From assembly GCF_004358325.1 (NCBI RefSeq), contig NZ_CP037940.1:744001-808000 (forward strand): 64,000 nucleotides of DNA, given 5' to 3'. Positions within the stretch are counted from its first letter, which is position 1; every line of letters begins with the position of its first letter. Below are positions 46,433 through 55,332 of the stretch, piece after piece. The position numbers were made by a program, and so were the translations under genes. The stretch is from Periweissella cryptocerci. GTDB lineage: Bacteria; Bacillota; Bacilli; Lactobacillales; Lactobacillaceae. The notes below the pieces were generated by a model. The model was not told the origin of the DNA. It saw only the letters and a list, made by a program, of their open reading frames with translations, and made no database searches.

Positions 46433-46461
46433 ACGCCGCAAACACTGATATACCAGCGTTT
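46433..46461 (-). terminator. Terminator-like hairpin downstream of tRNA-Arg(CCG)
   Basis: AACGC/GCGTT arms with an inner CTG/CAG pairing, followed by TTTTTTG on the minus strand. Confidence 0.6.
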
Positions 46462-46496
46462 AACGACGTCTAATGATGTATTATAAATACTAATAG

Positions 46497-46568
46497 TGCG
46501 CATGGGGAGAATCGAACTCTCATCTCTGGAACCGGAATCCAGTGTGATATCCATTACACTACACGCGC
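46497..46568 (-). tRNA. tRNA-Arg (anticodon CCG)
   Basis: Minus-strand cloverleaf: acceptor GCGCGTG/CATGCGC, anticodon stem CTGGA/TCCAG with loop TTCCGGT (anticodon CCG), T arm GAGAG-TTCGATT-CTCCC-like. Discriminator A; CCA not encoded. Reads CGG. Confidence 0.93.
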
Positions 46569-46718
46569 ATTCGTTTTAACAACAATATTAATTATACACA
46601 TAATTCGAAGTTCAAGCAACAATTTTTCATATCCGAGTCGTCCCCCGTTTGTATTACCCATTTTTTAAATTTCCCCTTTGCAGTAATCCAATAAAATGCT
46701 AAAATATCCTTTGTTAAC

Positions 46719-46808
46719 GGAGAATTACCCAAGTCCGGCTGAAGGGAATGGTCTAGAAAACCATCAGGTCATGAAAGTGGCGCGAGGGTTCGAATCCCTC
46801 ATTCTCCT
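46719..46808 (+). tRNA. tRNA-Ser (anticodon AGA)
   Basis: A class II tRNA. The acceptor stem GGAGAAT/ATTCTCC is perfect, and the D stem is CCC/GGG. The anticodon stem ATGGT/ACCAT closes the loop CTAGAAA, giving U33 and anticodon AGA. The long variable arm has GTCA/TGGC, and the T arm is GAGGG-TTCGAAT-CCCTC. The A34 anticodon is unusual in bacteria. The base after the acceptor stem is T, where serine tRNAs normally carry G73. CCA is not encoded. Confidence 0.9.
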
Positions 46809-46867
46809 TACTAGAACTTCGCCGATTTCAGAGATAGTGACTGAATGGCTAAGCTTGCTACAACATC

Positions 46868-46916
46868 AAAAAATCGTCATGCCTGCGCTTTAATCAGCGT
46901 TGGCATGACGATTTTT
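46868..46916. terminator. Bidirectional terminator after tRNA-Ser and the LPXTG gene
   Basis: AAAAATCGTCATGCC pairs with GGCATGACGATTTTT, with an inner CGC/GCG. Confidence 0.92.
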
Positions 46917-46966
46917 CATTTTCAAACTACTTTATTTCACATAATCAATACAAATACATTAACTGA

Positions 46967-49453
46967 CTATTTGTCACCCTTCTTACGACGTTTTGCCGCA
47001 CCAAGGCCTAAGAATCCCAATAATGTGACACCTAATGCAGCCAACCAGTTATCGCTCTTTGATTCACCAGTTTGTGGCAAGCGATTTTGGTTGCTTCCAG
47101 TAGCTGATGAAAGTGGTGTAGTTGCTGTCTTAGTTTCAACATTCGTCGCCAAATTCGTGGGCATTGCCGTCGTGATGGTTGTTCCCCCACCTACCGTAGC
47201 AGTCGGTGTTGTCGCAACTTCAGAAATTAATGGTGCTTTTTTTGGTGTGCTTGGGGCAACTTTTTTAATGTCCTCAGGGATATTACTTGTTGGTGGCACA
47301 GGAACATCTTCGCCCGGTGTCCGCGTAATATCTTCATTAGGGAATGGTGTCAATGGTGCTTCCGGTGTAACAGGTTCACCTGGTATCTCCGGATTTGTTG
47401 GCGTATCTGGTTCCGCTGGTACTTCCGGATTCGTTGGCGTATCAGGTTTTGCTGGTACTTCCGGATTCGTTGGTGTGTCAGGTTCCGCCGGTACTTCCGG
47501 TGTTATTGGTGTATCAGGAACCTTATCCTTACCCGTTGCCTTGGCGTTAAACCAAGTGTAATCGTGAGTAGTTGTCGTGTAAGTGTATTGCGTATACGTT
47601 ACCTTTGTTTCTTGTTTGGTTGAAGTATACGTTGGCCGGACAACATCAAATAATTGTGCTGGTGCTTGCACGCTCATGCGGAAATCCATCCCGTAATTTG
47701 ATGCGCCAGTAGCAAAATCTTGATCATCAGAGCCAGCTGCAAGTTCAAACATGCTAGCGTGGTGAGTGTAGAACGAACCGTTATAATTGTTCCAATCAAT
47801 CACGACAATTGCGTGCCGACCGCCAGCAACTGCTGGAATATCGTAGTAGCCGGTATATACCTTACCATTTATGTTAATTGATCCGGCATTATACGTCCCT
47901 TGAGCTGGAATTCCGTTAAATTGAATATTCAGCGCATTAAAGATTTGCGCCACAAGTTGTGGGTTATATGATGATGACGCTGGATTAATCGCTTGATCAA
48001 ACGCACCGCTGTTAACTGCATCTTGCGTAATTTGCACCGTAATATTGGAGTTGAAGGTACCCTTAGTTGTGCCATCACCCGTATTAACAGATTGTTGTGA
48101 ATCAGAATTAAGCACACTAATTGGCGCCGTTGTTGTACTTGATGAAGCCACGACTTTTGCATCATTAAAAGTCCCCTTCAATGCATCAGCAGCAGCTTGC
48201 GTCAAGCCAGATCCGCCACTAACAACCGCAGTACTACCAGTTGCAACCGCATTTGAGCCAGGTGTCAATTGATCTTTAAAGACTGGCGTGGTATCAACTG
48301 GTACCGTTGAAGTAGTTGATGTGTAACTACCAGCTGGTAATCCTGGCACCATATCAACATTGGTAAATGTTTGTTGCCCAGTTACCGTCACATCGGTATC
48401 GGCCGCCACATCCTTAGTTGGATCCACGTAACTTGTTTTAGGATCACTTGTGGTTGTTTGGTCGTTGAACAGACCGGCCGCTTGTAAGTCTGCAGGAACA
48501 TCAGCTAGACTAGTCGAATTTCCCATCGTCGTTGCGCCATCAAGTTGAATGTCTTCTTGATCAGGGTTCGCATTGGTGTAATCAGCAATCGCCTTAGCCT
48601 CAGTCTTAGCTTGTAAATCAGCCAATGAATCTGTTGCAGCTACAGCCGGCGCTGCCGTCTTCAATGCGGTTACGCTAGCAGTAGTAACTACCGGTGTTGC
48701 GACTGCTGCTTGAACTACTGGTGTGGCTGCAGTATCAGCCTGAACTGCCGGTGTACTTGCTTCAGCTTGAACGGCTGGAGTAGCGGCTTGTGTCGTTGCA
48801 ACTGCAGTTGTATCTGCTATTTTTTCAGTCGCCGTAGTGTCATCGGCGTCTTTATCAGCTGCAATGTTTGCGTGCAACTTAATGTTAATTTTATCTTTCT
48901 TAGCTCCAGTTGTAGCTTTAACTGGGAGACTAACCGTTGCATTTTGGTCATCAGTTTTTTCAACTGATGTTGGTTCATCTTCATCATAGACAGTTGAAGC
49001 GTTCAACTTCACCCCTGCGGCTTTACCAATCGTTTGCTTACCGACCCGTGTGCCGGCACCATATTTGGCAGCTGCTTTGGTAACTCCATCAAAGTGCTTA
49101 ACCGCATCTTCTTTTGATACAGCATTTGAATAGTTGACGTTAACTGTATTGTGTTCCGTCTTATATCCGGTTTGGGTTGAAGTTGCATTCTCGTAGTTGG
49201 CAGTCTGACCTTCATCAACCCCTTGGGCAGTTACGGCAGCTTGGGCATCTGAATCATCTTGCGTGTTACCATCGTTACTACCGCTAGTTGAATCAGCCGA
49301 AACGCCAGCAATATTTGAATTACTCATCATAAACATTGAGGCAGCCGCAACCCCAGCACCTAACCAAATTTTTGTGTTTTTTGAGTTCTTAGCATTTTTT
49401 ATTTCTGTGTCTTCAGTTGTTTGCATTTTCAAATCTTTTTCATTCACTGTCAT
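46967..49453 (-). CDS. LPXTG-anchored cell-surface protein
   Basis: An 828-residue surface protein. The N-terminal signal (about 1-53) has the extended form KNAKNSKNTKIWLGAGVAAA seen in large Gram-positive surface proteins. A disordered Ala/Thr/Val-rich region (about 60-290) follows. A folded part (about 480-640) contains GRHAIVVIDWNNYNGSFYTH. Pro-rich repeats (PEVPAEPDTPTN units, four copies near 655-710) span the wall. The sorting signal is LPQTG at about 792-796 with a membrane helix and RRKKGDK tail. Sortase should link it to peptidoglycan. The leader carries a 38-bp tandem repeat. Confidence 0.9.
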   Translation of the reverse strand: MTVNEKDLKMQTTEDTEIKNAKNSKNTKIWLGAGVAAASMFMMSNSNIAGVSADSTSGSNDGNTQDDSDAQAAVTAQGVDEGQTANYENATSTQTGYKTEHNTVNVNYSNAVSKEDAVKHFDGVTKAAAKYGAGTRVGKQTIGKAAGVKLNASTVYDEDEPTSVEKTDDQNATVSLPVKATTGAKKDKINIKLHANIAADKDADDTTATEKIADTTAVATTQAATPAVQAEASTPAVQADTAATPVVQAAVATPVVTTASVTALKTAAPAVAATDSLADLQAKTEAKAIADYTNANPDQEDIQLDGATTMGNSTSLADVPADLQAAGLFNDQTTTSDPKTSYVDPTKDVAADTDVTVTGQQTFTNVDMVPGLPAGSYTSTTSTVPVDTTPVFKDQLTPGSNAVATGSTAVVSGGSGLTQAAADALKGTFNDAKVVASSSTTTAPISVLNSDSQQSVNTGDGTTKGTFNSNITVQITQDAVNSGAFDQAINPASSSYNPQLVAQIFNALNIQFNGIPAQGTYNAGSININGKVYTGYYDIPAVAGGRHAIVVIDWNNYNGSFYTHHASMFELAAGSDDQDFATGASNYGMDFRMSVQAPAQLFDVVRPTYTSTKQETKVTYTQYTYTTTTHDYTWFNAKATGKDKVPDTPITPEVPAEPDTPTNPEVPAKPDTPTNPEVPAEPDTPTNPEIPGEPVTPEAPLTPFPNEDITRTPGEDVPVPPTSNIPEDIKKVAPSTPKKAPLISEVATTPTATVGGGTTITTAMPTNLATNVETKTATTPLSSATGSNQNRLPQTGESKSDNWLAALGVTLLGFLGLGAAKRRKKGDK

Positions 49454-49464
49454 TTTCGTATTTT

Positions 49465-49618
49465 CTCCTCATAATTTCATTAAATTCGGATAGCCCGGAC
49501 GGCTCCTCATAATTTCATTGTATTCGGATAGCCCAGATGGCTCCTCATAATTTCAATAAACTCAGAACTGATTCTTTAAATCGACACGTAGTCGATTTCG
49601 TAGACCAGATGGCTCCTC
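49465..49618 (-). repeat. Tandem repeats of a leader containing the ribosome binding site
   Basis: The block with ATGAAATTATGAGGAG on the minus strand occurs at 49465, 49503, 49541 and, diverged, 49613 (plus-strand CTCCTC positions). Spacings are 38, 38 and 72 bases. The first sits at the ribosome binding site of the LPXTG gene, so the Shine-Dalgarno sequence has been copied upstream three times. The units include AGCC/GGCT pairs that could fold against the site. A perfect AAATCGAC/GTCGATTT hairpin lies between the last two units. Confidence 0.85.
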
Positions 49619-49641
49619 AGCATTTCATTATCTGTTTAATT

Positions 49642-49757
49642 GCTATTTATTCTAGCGTGGGATTGTCGTTTCCGTACTTTTCAAGTATCGAATTACCGAG
49701 TTTCTATTGTCGGTGTTGTTTTTTTCGTGCTACTACGGTCTCAGACGAAATAAACCC
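49642..49757. repeat. Dispersed structured repeat, miniature copy (both ends, inner part mostly lost)
   Basis: The left end TTCTAGCGTGGGATTGTCG, then TTTCCGTACTTTTC, matches the left part of module C. The right end CTCAGACGAAATAAACCC matches the outer right inverted repeat (CAGACGAAATAGAGCC). Only about 116 bases separate the outer limits. It lies immediately after the stop of the 49773-50774 gene. Confidence 0.6.
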
Positions 49758-49772
49758 TTTATTTGCTCAGCT

Positions 49773-50774
49773 TCAACCCGATATTGGTTGGAGTTGGTCG
49801 ATTTGCTTGAATAATGTCCCTATTTCGGGCTTGGTAGTCACATTTTGTAACTTAGTTTCTACTTCATCTAGAGCATTCGCTAAGTCATGCGGCATAACCC
49901 GATTATGATTGGCATAATAGTTTCGGATAAACTCAATTAATGATTCACAATGCGCCCTCGCGTCATCAACCGTCATTTTCCGTGCTGTACTAAGCATGAC
50001 CGCTTCGCTTAAGTCATTGATTGCCTCAACAACACCGACAAAATCACGGGGCACAATCGCTTGGCCAATCATTAAGTCAACTTTTTGGATTTGTTGGACC
50101 ACACTATAATCTGTCGAAACAAAATTAGTATAAGCACCGTAATGAATCGGCATCAACAAGCTAGTAACATATTCTCGGCATTCTTCCTTAAACGTTGGTA
50201 AGAGCGCAGTAAAATCCTCTAACGCCTGGCATAACTGGTGATTTTCCATCACGACATCAGGTGTCGTTAACGCCACTTGATAAGCTGATTGTAGCGCTTG
50301 ATACTGGGTGCTAATCGTTTCATCGGTTTGAGCCACATCGTAGTCATCCAATAAATTTTTCGCAAGTTCAAGTGCAACATCCATTGATTGAATTTTGACG
50401 TCGCGAGTCTTCGATGAAATGAGATCTTGATACGTACGTAAATCCGTACTTATTTTTTCAATATCATCCCCAGGCTCGAGCGCCTTTATTTGTTGTTTCA
50501 CGTGTTGATATAGTGCCACGATTTCTGGGTCACTATTCAACTTACGTTCGGCTGCTTTTTGATTCAAATGACTCAATAAGCCCGTGATAAATGCGCGGAC
50601 TTTTTGGATATGCGCAACATCGTCTAACTTCGGCACATCCAAAAAATCCGCCGCGTCGTCAACTAAATAACGCAAGGTCCCACCCATTGTTAAGTAGGTC
50701 ATATTTTGATTTCCAAGATCTTTTCCAGACTTAAAAAAATCTACGTTTGCTTGATCTATTTCCTTTGCTACCAT
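49773..50774 (-). CDS. Unrecognised helical protein, 333 residues
   Basis: Function unknown. It begins MVAKEIDQANVDFFKSGKDL and is almost entirely helical, with coiled-coil-like stretches such as IEKISTDLRTYQDLISSKTR and DARAHCESLIEFIRNYYANH. No signal peptide, membrane segment or catalytic motif. A structural or 5-bromo-4-chloroindolyl phosphate hydrolysis-type helper protein is possible, but nothing here supports it. GGGG upstream; monocistronic. Confidence 0.72.
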   Translation of the reverse strand: MVAKEIDQANVDFFKSGKDLGNQNMTYLTMGGTLRYLVDDAADFLDVPKLDDVAHIQKVRAFITGLLSHLNQKAAERKLNSDPEIVALYQHVKQQIKALEPGDDIEKISTDLRTYQDLISSKTRDVKIQSMDVALELAKNLLDDYDVAQTDETISTQYQALQSAYQVALTTPDVVMENHQLCQALEDFTALLPTFKEECREYVTSLLMPIHYGAYTNFVSTDYSVVQQIQKVDLMIGQAIVPRDFVGVVEAINDLSEAVMLSTARKMTVDDARAHCESLIEFIRNYYANHNRVMPHDLANALDEVETKLQNVTTKPEIGTLFKQIDQLQPISG

Positions 50775-51030
50775 ATTTTTTACCCCGCATCATTTAGTTT
50801 TTCGCTCATTATAATTATCTCATTATTTTGACAAATGAGCCCTTTACAAGGCTTGTGAAATAAAAGCCAACGTTGTCATAGCAGTAGCTACACCTAATGA
50901 TAAGCAGCAATTTAAGCTATTAAAACTTAAATCTTTTTAAATACCGCTGTTCCCATTGAAAAGCGTTCCGCTAACGAGTAGGATAGTCGTTTGGAGCTAT
51001 TATATTATTGATTGAAAGAAGACACATCTC

Positions 51031-51714
51031 ATGAACAAAAAACTACCATTAATTCTAAGCTTAGTTGCTGCATTTGGATTATTATGTGTACCAATTACCT
51101 CGCATGCTGCGGTTAACCTCAGCGAAAACAGTCACAAGGCCGTTGCCGCTAAAGTTATCAAGACCACGAAAATTCCTGCCACCAACGTTTTTCCTAAAAG
51201 CTACAAAAATGCCACTCTTATCAAAAGTGGTACACATTTCTATCAAGCCTCAAGTTACATTAAATCAGTGTATTACGCTGCTGGTACCTTTGTCGTGAAC
51301 AAGCGTGTCATGATTAAATATCACGGCAAGTCACATGCTTTCTACCAAGTTCGTAACCTATTACTTGAAAATGATCCTGAAGGTACTGACCACGAAACGT
51401 TTGTCCCTGTTAGTGCCGTTAAGCGCGGAATTAACCCCCAACAAACAGCCGTTGTTTTACACGCAAAAGCCATCAATCCACATTTGGAAACTGTGAAAAA
51501 ATTAACACCTACGTATCAAATTCAAGGCTCTAACGTATTCAAAAATGCGGCCATGGTTAAGATTGATACCTTACCTAAGGGATTCACCTACTCACGAACT
51601 GGTTACCAAGTATTCTTGGCTGAACACGATGGTAACGTGCAACTTTACAATGAAATCAAATCAGGCGTAAACTTTTATTACATCAAAGTCGGTCAATACA
51701 ACCTGGCCGATTAG
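51031..51714 (+). CDS. Secreted protein with two diverged repeats, 227 residues
   Basis: The signal peptide MNKKLPLILSLVAAFGLLCV ends at about 27 (SHA-AV). Two related halves follow. The first (about 45-125) contains NVFPKSYKNATLIKSGTHFY and the second (about 150-227) contains SNVFKNAAMVKIDTLPKGFT. The repeats are basic and aromatic, like SLAP-type wall-binding modules. No anchor. AAAGAAG upstream. Function unknown, likely wall-associated. Confidence 0.78.
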   Translation: MNKKLPLILSLVAAFGLLCVPITSHAAVNLSENSHKAVAAKVIKTTKIPATNVFPKSYKNATLIKSGTHFYQASSYIKSVYYAAGTFVVNKRVMIKYHGKSHAFYQVRNLLLENDPEGTDHETFVPVSAVKRGINPQQTAVVLHAKAINPHLETVKKLTPTYQIQGSNVFKNAAMVKIDTLPKGFTYSRTGYQVFLAEHDGNVQLYNEIKSGVNFYYIKVGQYNLAD

Positions 51715-51733
51715 CAATACTTAACATTAGCAG

Positions 51734-51766
51734 CGGTATGTGGAACTAATTCCCATACCGTTTTTT
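51734..51766 (+). terminator. Terminator of the 51031 gene
   Basis: CGGTATG-GGAA pairs with TTCC-ATACCG, then T6. Confidence 0.9.
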
Positions 51767-51910
51767 GATACAAAAATTACGTTCCTGTGTCAATTTTTTC
51801 CACAGATACTGCTCAAAAAATAATTACTTATCATTATCGAACTCCCAACTAATACGAAAAGCCCTCTTTGTACCACTATTATATCACCCTAATTGTTAGT
51901 ATAGTAAAAA

Positions 51911-51945
51911 GAGCGAGATAGTTTAACCGCTAAACTATCTCGCTC
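51911..51945 (-). terminator. Terminator of the 51957-54059 gene
   Basis: Perfect 15-bp stem GAGCGAGATAGTTTA / TAAACTATCTCGCTC with TTTTTAC on the minus strand. Confidence 0.93.
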
Positions 51946-51956
51946 CGAAAAATTAT

Positions 51957-54059
51957 TTAATTAAAAGATGCTTGTAAGATTTCAACGCCTTTGTTCATTA
52001 GGAAGTGCCCTTGCCCTTTGGCGAAGAATCCACCTTCCCATTCACGTCCATACGTCCCGCTCCCAGACTTGAACGTCCAGTAAGACAAGTCCTTCTTAGC
52101 TAAGCCACCAACTTTACCCAGTGGCATGCTCATCAACGCGTCATCAGATTCAATGTACATTTTTTGGTTTTGCAAATCAAGCATCAAACCTTGCTTGCAA
52201 GTACCAATACTATTCTTAATTACTTGTGCCAAACTCAATTGAACAACATTGTCATCCAAGATTTGTCCGCGATAAATCTTAATTGAGGAATCAGAATAAC
52301 TGTATGAATAGAAGTTACCGCTGTTATCGAATGCCAAATTGTGCAATGGCGGAATGACCGTGCCACTACTATTCTTCGTTGTATAGTTAATCGTGTAGTC
52401 AGCCTTCAATGATGTCATATTGATTCGTTGGAGGACTGATTTGGTTTCGGTATATGATTTATCCTTGTTCTGCTTATCAAGATACATCCATAAATGGCCG
52501 TCCTTGGGATTATAAGCCAGCGCTTGACCGTGACCAATCGTAATCAACGGACCAACTTTCACCCACTGGTTGTAGCTTGCGCGGTCAGCATCAGAAACGG
52601 CATACTTTCCGTTCTTATCATTGCCGTAACGCGCAATATAGTATAAGTTATAAGCAATTTGACGTAACTTCGCAAAGTTAGCCGTCGTATCTAAGCCAGC
52701 GGCCTTCATTGCTGAATAATCGTACCGCATAATCCGGCCTTGGTTGTTACCAGCGTCATAACTCACCATTGCGTAAAGGTAACGGCTTTGATCATAGGCT
52801 AATGATTGGACATTATCAAAACCGTTATAATTGCCGACACCATTACCAGTTGATCCGGTGCTGTATTTATCATTTTCGGCACTCGCAATTGGTAAGAAAA
52901 ATTCTGTCGTTAACGTCATGCGGCTCGCGTTAATATTTTTCTTTGAAGTATACACATTCGCTACCGACTCAGTGTGCGCGTTGTCACCATAATTAGCTGA
53001 TGTTGCATAATCTTTAAAGTTGTTGGGTGCCTTCACAAAAGCGGGCGCATTGCTGTTATTCACAGTTGGAACTTTACTCAAGGCGTAATTAGCGAGCGGG
53101 TTCGTCGTCATTGTCGTCGTGGTAGCGGACTTAGTGTATTGTGCTTGAAGCGCACTGGTCGGCACATATCCGACTAAACTCGTCCCATCTTGCTTAACTT
53201 CATAATACGTTGCGTTTTTCTTGTTAGTTTGGTTGACCGTCACTTGTTTACGAATTGTAAAACGTTGCTTGGCACCACGCGTGGCTTTCCCAGCTTTTTT
53301 CATCGTAAATGACTTCTTAATTGAGCCACTAAACTTATTAACCGTCGCATTGCTTACTAATAAAGTTTTCCGGTTACTGATGTTTTTGGTTTTGGTCACC
53401 TTGTTGACGGCTTTAGTCATCTGGTTAATCGCAACGTAACGATTGCCACTCAACTTGTAATATTGTTGCTTCTGCCCGTTACTTTTACGGACAGTTATCA
53501 GTTGCTTGACCGTCCAAACGGTATGTTGATAGCTTTTTAAATTACCAGATTTCTTAAATTTAAAAGTCTTTTTTACGTTCTTACCGCTAAATTTATATAA
53601 TTGGCCTTTTTTAACCTTGGTGATTAATTTACGTGAACTAATTTTTTTCGTTTTAGTAACTTGATTCTTGCCAGTTGTGCGGACAGCTTTTTTCTTGGCG
53701 GCGACTTTCTTCAAATCAGTCGTTTTCACATAACCATTTTTCTTGCCAAACTTCGCTGCGTAATACGTAACGTTTTTCTTGCCTTGTCGTACCACGACTT
53801 GTTTCTTTACCATGATTGTTTGCTTGCTATATTTTTTCAAACTTTGCAAATTTTTAATGGTGACCCGCCGACCTTTTTTAGTCGTACTAAGTTTAACTTG
53901 CTTAACTTTAGTATTTTTAATGCGGTACTTGGTGGCTTTCTTGTTTGTCGTTTTGACAATGGTTCCCCGGGTGCTGGCGCTAATCGTACCAGTAGTAGGA
54001 ACGCTGCCGACAATTAATGCCGCTGCTAAAATTGCAATCGTACAAGTTTTTTTATTCAT
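51957..54059 (-). CDS. Large secreted protein: SLAP-like repeats plus C-terminal propeller-like domain
   Basis: A 700-residue exported protein. Signal peptide about 1-29 (MNKKTCTIAILAAALIVGSV). Residues 32-310 hold four basic SLAP/SH3-like wall-binding repeats ending with Y-Y and GY-V/AI-Q patterns (VTYYAAKFGKKNGYV, QQYYKLSGNRYVAI, ATYYEVKQDGTSLVGYV). About 380-700 is the domain shared with the 29520-31664 protein: FFLP, GRIMRYDYSAMKAAGLD, GHGQALAYNPKDGHLWMY and LAFDNSGNFY. AAGGAG precedes the start. Probably bound to the wall through the repeats, displaying the C-terminal domain. Confidence 0.85.
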   Translation of the reverse strand: MNKKTCTIAILAAALIVGSVPTTGTISASTRGTIVKTTNKKATKYRIKNTKVKQVKLSTTKKGRRVTIKNLQSLKKYSKQTIMVKKQVVVRQGKKNVTYYAAKFGKKNGYVKTTDLKKVAAKKKAVRTTGKNQVTKTKKISSRKLITKVKKGQLYKFSGKNVKKTFKFKKSGNLKSYQHTVWTVKQLITVRKSNGQKQQYYKLSGNRYVAINQMTKAVNKVTKTKNISNRKTLLVSNATVNKFSGSIKKSFTMKKAGKATRGAKQRFTIRKQVTVNQTNKKNATYYEVKQDGTSLVGYVPTSALQAQYTKSATTTTMTTNPLANYALSKVPTVNNSNAPAFVKAPNNFKDYATSANYGDNAHTESVANVYTSKKNINASRMTLTTEFFLPIASAENDKYSTGSTGNGVGNYNGFDNVQSLAYDQSRYLYAMVSYDAGNNQGRIMRYDYSAMKAAGLDTTANFAKLRQIAYNLYYIARYGNDKNGKYAVSDADRASYNQWVKVGPLITIGHGQALAYNPKDGHLWMYLDKQNKDKSYTETKSVLQRINMTSLKADYTINYTTKNSSGTVIPPLHNLAFDNSGNFYSYSYSDSSIKIYRGQILDDNVVQLSLAQVIKNSIGTCKQGLMLDLQNQKMYIESDDALMSMPLGKVGGLAKKDLSYWTFKSGSGTYGREWEGGFFAKGQGHFLMNKGVEILQASFN

Positions 54060-54224
54060 CGTGCACTCCTTGAAAATTTATGTATACTGTTTAACCAGTA
54101 TTTTTACTAATAATTTCATAATAGCACTCTCAAGTAACAATAACATTGCAGGTGCTTTAAACTAAATTACGTGAGAAGTCATTCCGACTACAAACTACGA
54201 CCGTTTTTGATATATAATAGGCGT

Positions 54225-54689
54225 ATGAAAAAATTTGAAGTCAACACAGCTGAAGCTACACAAGCAATTGGCGAACGCCTCGGTGCGCTCGTCACAGCCG
54301 GCGATGTCATCTTACTAGATGGCGATTTGGGTGCCGGCAAAACAACCTTCACTAAAGGCCTCGCCCTTGGTTTAGGTATCAAACGTAATATTAAAAGCCC
54401 CACCTTCACGATTATCCGTGAATATCAAACTGGTCGCCTGCCGCTTTACCATATGGACGTTTATCGTCTCGAAGATGGTAGTGGTGATGAATTAGGTTTA
54501 GAAGAATATTTTAATGGTGATGGTGTTAGCGTGGTCGAATGGTCACAATTTGTTGCTGATGAATTGCCAGCAAACTACATGAAGCTATCATTTAAACGCG
54601 ATGATGCCGACCTCGATTCAACTAAGCGGACCATTACGATTACCGCCGTGGGCGACCACTTTAACCAAGTTTTGGAGCAATTATCATGA
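54225..54689 (+). CDS. tsaE: tRNA threonylcarbamoyladenosine biosynthesis protein TsaE
   Basis: A 154-residue ATPase that acts with TsaB and TsaD in making t6A37 of ANN-decoding tRNAs. The P-loop GDLGAGKTT is at 33-41, followed by KSPTFTIIREYQTG and YRLEDGSGDELGLEEYF. The start at 54225 (MKKFEVNTAE) lies only six bases after a TATAAT box at 54213-54218, so the mRNA may have little or no leader. It overlaps the following GNAT gene by four bases. Confidence 0.93.
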   Translation: MKKFEVNTAEATQAIGERLGALVTAGDVILLDGDLGAGKTTFTKGLALGLGIKRNIKSPTFTIIREYQTGRLPLYHMDVYRLEDGSGDELGLEEYFNGDGVSVVEWSQFVADELPANYMKLSFKRDDADLDSTKRTITITAVGDHFNQVLEQLS

Positions 54690-55210
54690 CAGCAGAAGTC
54701 AACATTCGCCCAGCCGTGGGCACCGATGCGTCTGGGTTATTAGCATTACTGGCAACTTTAGCAACCGAATCCGATACTTTTACGGTTTCCGAAGCATCAC
54801 GCCATGTCACAGCTGAACAAGAAGCCCAACAAATTGACGCACTCCACCAAACGACAGCTAACATTATTTTTGTCGCTGAATTTGCTGGCCAACTAGTCGG
54901 CTTAGCCACGGCCACTGAACTCCATGACCAGCATGGTACGAGTGAAGTTGGGGTGGCGGTGCTTGGTGCATTCCAAGGAAATGGGATTGCCCAAGCGTTG
55001 GTCGATGAAATCATTTATTGGGCTGAAACTTTTAGTACCCTCGATAAACTCTTCTTGTCCGTCCAAGAACGGAATCCAGCAGCAATTCACATCTATGAAA
55101 AGCTCGGTTTCACGCCTATTCCAGATTCAACAAAAAGCGTGGCGGATATGGATGGCGAAGTAATTCCCGCCTTTGACATGCAATACACATTGGCGCCGTT
55201 GGTTGGCTAA
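54686..55210 (+). CDS. GNAT family N-acetyltransferase
   Basis: A 174-residue GNAT. It opens VNIRPAVGTDASGLLALLAT. The acetyl-CoA loop appears in modified form (VLGAFQGNGIAQALVDEII), and SVQERNPAAIHIYEKLGFTP is the typical motif B. It overlaps tsaE by four bases (ATGA). Ribosomal protein or metabolite acetylation is possible; the substrate is not predictable. Confidence 0.9.
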   Translation: MTAEVNIRPAVGTDASGLLALLATLATESDTFTVSEASRHVTAEQEAQQIDALHQTTANIIFVAEFAGQLVGLATATELHDQHGTSEVGVAVLGAFQGNGIAQALVDEIIYWAETFSTLDKLFLSVQERNPAAIHIYEKLGFTPIPDSTKSVADMDGEVIPAFDMQYTLAPLVG

Positions 55211-55332
55211 TAATTGGGGCGTAGTTTACGGGAGTATTGATAATCACCTAAAACGCTAACTACCATACATGGCAAGCAACCGACTACACCCCACAAGACT
55301 ACCAAAACTCAACATTTGAAAGGATACCTCAT

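Noticed and set aside
46719..46893. A 65-residue plus-strand frame
   Set aside because: It starts inside the upstream of tRNA-Ser and reads through the tRNA.
49465..49618. Possible CRISPR-like array
   Set aside because: Units are adjacent with no unique spacers and include the gene's own Shine-Dalgarno; it is a tandem duplication.
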